A DNA stretch of 41,227 nucleotides, taken from assembly GCA_002898075.1 (NCBI GenBank), contig BDSV01000187.1, positions 1 to 41,227 on the forward strand. The letters run 5' to 3'. Positions 36,902 through 41,227 of this stretch are shown one piece after another (the stretch's first letter is position 1; the number at the start of each line of letters is the position of its first letter). The notes beneath the pieces were generated by a model. The model was not told the origin of the DNA and made no database searches. It worked only from the letters and a program-made list of their open reading frames with translations. Made by a program: the position numbers and the translations under genes. This DNA is from a bacterium BMS3Abin03. GTDB lineage: Bacteria; Bacteroidota; Ignavibacteria; Ignavibacteriales; Ignavibacteriaceae.

Positions 36902-37621
36902 ATGCAGACAAAACAAATAAAACTTAAAGATGTTGGTACTGTGCACCTGGTTAAAAGACCGCGCATAAAAAATATAAACATTAGAGTAACTTCTTTCAAA
37001 GATGTAAAAGTTTCTATCCCCGCACAGGTTAGTTTTGCAGAAGCGGAACATATTGTACATGGTAAAATAGAATGGATAAAGAAGCATCAAATTAAAATGA
37101 AAAAGCTTGAAGACGCAAAAACTGTCTTTAATGAGAATACTAAGTTCCACACAAGGGCACACCGGTTGATAATTAATAAAACCGGCAGTAATCAAATAAC
37201 AGCGAAAATATTTAAAGGAGAGATAAATGTTTACTATCCTAAGGAGCTAAACGTCAGCAATGAATCCGTTCAATTTATGATAAAAAAAGCAATTGAAGAA
37301 GCATTAAGAATAGAAGCAAAGCAGCATTTACCGCTGAGAGTAAAAGAACTTGCCGAAAAATACAATTTTAAATATAACAGGTTATTTATCAAAAATATTA
37401 AATCCCGCTGGGGAAGCTGTTCAAAAAAAGGAAATATAAATTTAAGTTTACATTTAATGCGCATTCCCGTGGAACTTATAGATTATGTTATACTTCACGA
37501 ACTGGCACATACTGTCGAACATAATCACAGCAAAAAATTTTGGGAGGTTTTAAACAGCATTTACGGTAATGCCAAAAGTATCGATAATAAATTAAAGGAT
37601 TACAATATTAGCGTCTGGTAG
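36902..37621 (+). CDS. YgjP/DUF45 family zinc metallopeptidase
   Basis: A 239-residue M48-like protein. The zinc site is HELAH (H199, E200, H203) with a third histidine, H209, in HNHSKKFW. It is preceded by the family mark IKSRWGSCSKKGNINLSLHLMRIP. The long open frame starts upstream inside the tRNA, but the only sensible Met is ATG 36902, which gives the normal family N terminus (KDVGTVHLVKRPRIKNINI). The cellular substrate of this family is not established. It is a single-gene unit after the tRNA terminator. Confidence 0.92.
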   Translation: MQTKQIKLKDVGTVHLVKRPRIKNINIRVTSFKDVKVSIPAQVSFAEAEHIVHGKIEWIKKHQIKMKKLEDAKTVFNENTKFHTRAHRLIINKTGSNQITAKIFKGEINVYYPKELNVSNESVQFMIKKAIEEALRIEAKQHLPLRVKELAEKYNFKYNRLFIKNIKSRWGSCSKKGNINLSLHLMRIPVELIDYVILHELAHTVEHNHSKKFWEVLNSIYGNAKSIDNKLKDYNISVW

Positions 37622-37764
37622 TAATTCATTTTCGCTGCAATATTTCAAAGATTTAACTATTTTATAAGAGAAATGATTACAGTGCTTCCGAATACCGGGA
37701 ATAATGGACAGCATATTTCTAAATTTTTATTTTATTTTTTTGTTTATTTACTGCCATTTTAATC

Positions 37765-37793
37765 TTGCGTAATGGTAAATTATTTACTATTAT
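37765..37793 (+). promoter_or_regulatory. Sigma70-like promoter candidate for the CBS gene
   Basis: TTGCGT at 37765-37770 and TATTAT at 37788-37793 are spaced 17 bp apart, 20 bp before the ATG at 37814. The -10 matches TATAAT at 5 of 6 and the -35 matches TTGACA at 4 of 6. The local sequence is A/T-rich, so chance is possible. Confidence 0.35.
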
Positions 37794-37813
37794 ACTGACA
37801 AAAAGGAGAGAAT

Positions 37814-38263
37814 ATGGAAACAATAAGACAAATCCTTCAGCGAAAAGGAAATCAAATTCACTCAGTATCACCCGATACAACTGTATACGATGCGCTAAAG
37901 CTAATGGCAGATAAAAATATAGGTGCTGTGCTTGTTCTTGATAAAGGGAAATTATGCGGTATTATGTCGGAAAGAGATTATGCCAGGAAAGTAGTTTTGC
38001 ACGGTAAAATTTCGAAAGAAATACCTGTTAGGGAAATAATGTCTTCAAATGTAATCTGCGTTGAACCTGATCAGACAATCAATAACACAAAAGCAATTAT
38101 GATTAATAAACGGATACGCCATCTTCCTGTTATGGAAAATGATGAATTAATAGGTCTCGTCTCAATCGGTGATATCGTTAATGCCGTTATCGATAAAAGT
38201 AATTTTATGATAGACCAGCTTGTTACTTATATTAAAGGTGTGCCCGAGCCGAAGGAAGAATAA
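37814..38263 (+). CDS. Tandem CBS-domain protein
   Basis: A 149-residue soluble protein with two CBS motifs. The first covers about 8-62 (VYDALKLMADKNIGAVLVLDKGKLCGIMSERDYARKV), and the second about 75-135 (NNTKAIMINKRIRHLPVMENDELIGLVSIGDIV). A pair like this forms a Bateman module that usually binds AMP, ATP or SAM and regulates a partner; no partner domain is fused here. The start ATG follows AAAGGAGAG closely. It converges on the outer-membrane barrel gene. Confidence 0.93.
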   Translation: METIRQILQRKGNQIHSVSPDTTVYDALKLMADKNIGAVLVLDKGKLCGIMSERDYARKVVLHGKISKEIPVREIMSSNVICVEPDQTINNTKAIMINKRIRHLPVMENDELIGLVSIGDIVNAVIDKSNFMIDQLVTYIKGVPEPKEE

Positions 38264-38279
38264 TTTCTTCCTTCTCGGC
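38248..38279. terminator. Hairpin between convergent CBS and barrel genes
   Basis: GCCGAAGGAAGAA (38248-38260) pairs with TTCTTCCTTCTCGGC (38265-38279) as 8 bp plus 5 bp with a 2-nt bulge. The TAA stop of the CBS gene lies in its loop. It lacks a U-run, but its position between convergent genes suits a bidirectional transcript end. Confidence 0.55.
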
Positions 38280-38305
38280 ATATCAACATTTCTTCATTAA
38301 TTCAA

Positions 38306-39406
38306 TTAGAATAGCTGTCCGAAGTTAAAATAGATACCGAAGGTTTCAGGACTGTATCCTACGTCGAATCTCACAATGAATTTATCAAAGTAATATCTCA
38401 ATCCTAAAACCGGGTTAACCATCCAATTATTAAAATTTATTTTTGAAAGTGATTGAAAAACTCTTCCTATATCCAGCCCTATAATTCCGCCAAGCCGGTA
38501 AAAAATAGGGAAACGAAATTCTGAATTAATCAGGATTGCTGCTTTATCCAAATATCTGTCCTGCAAAAGTCCGCGGATAGTGTTGTTCCCACCGATAGCT
38601 GTAAGCTTCTGAAGAGGTACTTCATTCCCATATGTTTGCAGGGCACCCAACCTCGCCGCTAATATCAATTTTCTAAATATGATTGGCGTGTAATATTGAA
38701 GCCAGAGATTGCTTTGAAAAAATTCAGTGTTAGTAAATAATATTTTGGGTGAACCTTCCAGCTCCAGTTGAATAACTCTGCCTTTTGTGGGATTTATATA
38801 ACTGTCCCTTGAATCATACCGGAGATTGAGCAAAAAAGAAATGTATTTCATATCCTGATTATTTAATTCCTGCGATAAATTTTTTAGTGAACCATCCGGA
38901 GAAAAATTATAACTTTTGATACGTGAATATTTGATGCCTAATTGCGCTACAAAAGAAGGTGTTATTCCTTTACTTAAAATTAAGCTTATCTCTATCGGTT
39001 CTCTTGTATATTGTTCCCTTGAAGAAAAATTTGAATGGCTGCCTATGCCGAAATAATTGTATTTGATCCATTTATCGTAATCGGCAATTAAATCTATAGC
39101 CCACGGATAAACTTTCCCCTGCCGGTATTCGAAGTCGGGTAATGAGAATACAAACCTGTACCATCTTTCACCTTTTGTGCTGTTATAAATAATAACATCG
39201 AAACTTTCGTGATGGTTTAACTGGTGAAAGGAAAATAATTTTATACCGTAACCCAAACCCACATCGGTGTCGTAATTAATTATCGGTATAAATTCTATCT
39301 CGGAATTTCCTTTTTTCAGACTATCTGACTGTGCGAATGAAATAGCAGACAAATAAAGAAATAGTAGTAATCCTGTCTTTGTAAAAAAGTATAAATGCTT
39401 TTTCAT
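38306..39406 (-). CDS. Omp85/BamA-type outer-membrane barrel without POTRA domains
   Basis: The 366-residue protein has a signal peptide (to about 26, ISFAQ) and then alternating amphipathic strands through to a terminal FNFGQLF ending in Phe, the outer-membrane barrel signal. GGNNTIRGLLQDRYLD near 265-280 matches the IRGY-type lid-lock motif of surface-antigen (D15) proteins. No POTRA repeats are present, as the barrel follows the signal peptide directly. ATG 39404-39406 is preferred over 39407-39409 because AGAGGT is better spaced for it. It follows the 5'-nucleotidase-like gene by 8-11 bp. Its role is unknown. Confidence 0.82.
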   Translation of the reverse strand: MKKHLYFFTKTGLLLFLYLSAISFAQSDSLKKGNSEIEFIPIINYDTDVGLGYGIKLFSFHQLNHHESFDVIIYNSTKGERWYRFVFSLPDFEYRQGKVYPWAIDLIADYDKWIKYNYFGIGSHSNFSSREQYTREPIEISLILSKGITPSFVAQLGIKYSRIKSYNFSPDGSLKNLSQELNNQDMKYISFLLNLRYDSRDSYINPTKGRVIQLELEGSPKILFTNTEFFQSNLWLQYYTPIIFRKLILAARLGALQTYGNEVPLQKLTAIGGNNTIRGLLQDRYLDKAAILINSEFRFPIFYRLGGIIGLDIGRVFQSLSKINFNNWMVNPVLGLRYYFDKFIVRFDVGYSPETFGIYFNFGQLF

Positions 39407-39417
39407 CATTACCTCTT

Positions 39418-41016
39418 TTACTTAATGGCGATAACATTTCCTTTACGTTCGGGAGAAATTTTCTGCTGTGAAGCAATGTAATCGCTCAAAACCTGAAATT
39501 CAGTTGAATCCGCATACAGGTATGGAGCGATTACATTAATTTTTCTTTCGATAATTGATGAATCACTTAACGCGTGAAAAAGAAACTCATTTGTAGTGAT
39601 GGAATATTCCTGCTGCGGATTAATTGGTAAACCGTTTACTTCTGCTTTTATAATTCTTTCACCGACCGGTTTTGACAAATTGTAATAGTAAGTCACTCCC
39701 GAAACCTGCGGTAATAACTCGTCGTTGTATTCAGCCATTGAAAGACCAAACTCCAGCCCTGCAAGAATATCTGCTCCGGTAAGTTTAAATTTTACAATTC
39801 TGTATCCGAGTCCGTTAACTTCATTGAAACCGTATCCAACCACTCTGAATGCATCTGCTGCAACAAGCGGTCCTTTATAAACCGGCTGTGCTGTTGAACC
39901 GCCGACGGTTATTGCGATTTCGGTATTTGTTTTCCAGCGGAATGCATCGGTAACTAAATTTCCGGTTGGTGTATCGTGCGCACCTTTTTTAGAAAGATTC
40001 TTTGCAACCTCTTCGAAATAATCTTTGGCATATCCAATCTGCTTTGAATAAACCGGTCCCCATGTTTTTTCAATTTCATTTATCAATCCGTCTACTATTG
40101 ATTTAACCGATGGCTCTTCTGGAATAGTTTCATCGAGATGGATGAGTTTGTAATCAAGCAGTTGCATCCCGGTTGGCGAAACTGCGATTTTCATCTTCCC
40201 TGTATATTTATAAAACGCACCTGCCTGAACAATGTAAGTAGTTTTGCCAATTGGATTTGTTACCTCGATTGGAGTTTCGGTTGCGTAATGGTCATGTCCG
40301 CCAATTATAATATCAATTCCCGGAACGTTAGCAGCTAATTGTCGGTCATAATTAATTCCGAGATGTGAAAGAAGAATAATCAGGTTGCAGCCCTTCGCAT
40401 TTAATGTGTCGATCATAGCGAGAGCAACGGGAACTATGTTTGTATCTACAACTGCAGGCGCCGGTAATGAGAAAATATTTGTTTCGGGAGTAAGCAGACT
40501 GAAAATTCCAATTCTTGTATTTCCAAACTGTTTAATTGTAAACGGAAAGATATAATCTTTAAGAGGTTTAACTGCCGGTTCATCCAATATAAGGTTTGAC
40601 GAAAGCAATGGGAAACCACTATCAGGCGGAAATGATTTGCGCAATGCAGTATCGAGTATTGCAGGTGTTAAATCAAACTCGTGATTACCGACAGCCATTG
40701 CATCGAATCCTAATTTTTTCATCAATTGGAATTCGGGAACACCGAAGAATTTATTGAAAAAGAGATCACCTATAAAAACATCTCCTGCGTGAAGTATAAG
40801 CACATTCTTCTCAGTCGCTTTCATCATCTCAATTACGGTTGCCGCGCGACTAATTCCGCCCTGCGTTCCTTCAAGTGATTCGGTCCTCGGACCAAGTGCA
40901 GACAGGCAGGAATGAGTATCATTAACGTGGAGAATTGTTATCGTGTCTGTTTGCGCAAATGTAGTCGTTGCGAAGAAAAAGAAACCAGAAATTAAATAGA
41001 CATAAAGTTTTAACAT
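39418..41016 (-). CDS. 5'-nucleotidase/UshA-like metallophosphoesterase, secreted
   Basis: The 532-residue protein has a signal peptide (to about 21, TTFAQ) and a calcineurin-like domain. The metal ligands are D33 and H35 (HVNDTH), D79 (HAGDV), N111/H112 (GNHEFD), LLSHLGI and GGHDHY. The C-terminal 5'-nucleotidase domain (about 330-500) is present (THDTP-like HDTPTGNLV), but the usual nucleobase/ribose loop NGGxxR reads VGGSTAQP here, so the substrate may not be a nucleotide. The ATG at 41014-41016 has GGAGGT upstream. It is preceded by an overlapping small secreted gene and followed by an outer-membrane barrel gene. Confidence 0.9.
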   Translation of the reverse strand: MLKLYVYLISGFFFFATTTFAQTDTITILHVNDTHSCLSALGPRTESLEGTQGGISRAATVIEMMKATEKNVLILHAGDVFIGDLFFNKFFGVPEFQLMKKLGFDAMAVGNHEFDLTPAILDTALRKSFPPDSGFPLLSSNLILDEPAVKPLKDYIFPFTIKQFGNTRIGIFSLLTPETNIFSLPAPAVVDTNIVPVALAMIDTLNAKGCNLIILLSHLGINYDRQLAANVPGIDIIIGGHDHYATETPIEVTNPIGKTTYIVQAGAFYKYTGKMKIAVSPTGMQLLDYKLIHLDETIPEEPSVKSIVDGLINEIEKTWGPVYSKQIGYAKDYFEEVAKNLSKKGAHDTPTGNLVTDAFRWKTNTEIAITVGGSTAQPVYKGPLVAADAFRVVGYGFNEVNGLGYRIVKFKLTGADILAGLEFGLSMAEYNDELLPQVSGVTYYYNLSKPVGERIIKAEVNGLPINPQQEYSITTNEFLFHALSDSSIIERKINVIAPYLYADSTEFQVLSDYIASQQKISPERKGNVIAIK

Positions 41017-41227
41017 TTTATACCTCCATTATTAATTATCCGAATCTTAAGACGATAATTTGTTAGCATATCTACCGGATGAATGAGAATCGTATCTTTC
41101 TCAAAACGACTGATTGTATCACCCAAAGTAGGATAAAGCTGTATTAAGCTGTCTCTTTGCTGTACAAAGGAAAATGATTTGAAGGGAAAAAGAACAATCA
41201 TTAAAAACAAAATTGTTGATTGCTTCT
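41010..41227 (-). CDS. Small secreted protein, 5' end beyond window (partial)
   Basis: This frame is open to the window edge and ends at TGA/TAG-type stop 41010-41012, overlapping the 5'-nucleotidase start by 7 nt, so the two are probably coupled. The visible 72 residues begin with a Lys/Gln/Ser stretch and a hydrophobic run (ILFLMIVLFPF), ending SFSFVQ, that looks like a signal peptide. About 45 mature residues follow with no motif I recognise. A TTG at 41210 or ATG at 41201 could start it, but the start may lie outside the window. Confidence 0.5.
   Translation of the reverse strand, partial: KQSTILFLMIVLFPFKSFSFVQQRDSLIQLYPTLGDTISRFEKDTILIHPVDMLTNYRLKIRIINNGGIKC

Noticed and set aside
1-41227. 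CRISPR array, prophage or insertion-sequence transposase
   Set aside because: No regularly spaced direct repeats, cas genes, integrase or transposase reading frames were seen.

Overview
This AT-rich window looks chromosomal, from a bacterium of the Bacteroidota/Chlorobi side, most plausibly Ignavibacteria-like. The taxonomic call is inference. It rests on a very large gingipain-like (C25) protein ending in a type IX secretion sorting domain, a UXS/SLBB/Wzz envelope polysaccharide locus, stand-alone PurS and PurQ, upstream boxes of the Bacteroidota form TAnnTTTG, and frequent TTG starts next to good Shine-Dalgarno sites.

Layout. Positions 277-5306 (minus strand) hold core metabolism: ndk and sucD, then a tight run read as PurC-like protein > psd > pssA > purS > purQ > tatA. 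Positions 5457-9098 (plus) hold ebfC, recR, a methyltransferase, two overlapping lipoprotein genes and ftsX. Positions 9183-28746 are one long surface-polysaccharide locus: SLBB export protein, Wzz-like chain-length protein, UDP-glucuronate decarboxylase, MurJ/Wzx-type flippase, two methyltransferases, an asparagine-synthase-like protein without its glutaminase cysteine, a GT9, a Wzy/WaaL-type polymerase or ligase, a GT4, a GT2, a DegT aminotransferase and a PglC-type initiating sugar transferase. Inside it lies a minus-strand cassette (GNAT, AMP-forming ligase, SDR, acyl carrier protein) that may supply an acyl decoration. Positions 28906-34644 encode the 1912-residue C25/T9SS protein. Positions 34821-41227 hold glmS, tRNA-Phe(GAA), a YgjP-type metallopeptidase, a CBS protein and, on the minus strand, a small secreted protein (partial) > 5'-nucleotidase-like protein > Omp85-type barrel.

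How it fits together. GlmS makes glucosamine-6-phosphate for envelope sugars. The UXS and DegT enzymes make nucleotide sugars (UDP-xylose, an amino sugar). PglC-like and GT enzymes build the unit on a lipid carrier; the flippase, polymerase, Wzz and SLBB proteins flip, polymerise and export it. Psd and PssA make phosphatidylethanolamine.

The most unusual items are a PurC-fold protein that has lost the recognisable PurC catalytic motifs and is the first gene of the psd/pssA/purSQ run; the ACP-SDR-ligase-GNAT cassette; the asparagine-synthase-like protein with Pro instead of Cys at position 2; the C25 protein with a probable beta-propeller insert; a dispersed-repeat-like hairpin element in the only intergenic gap over 300 bp; and an 11-bp inverted repeat in the glmS leader. 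No CRISPR array, transposase, integrase or rRNA was seen.
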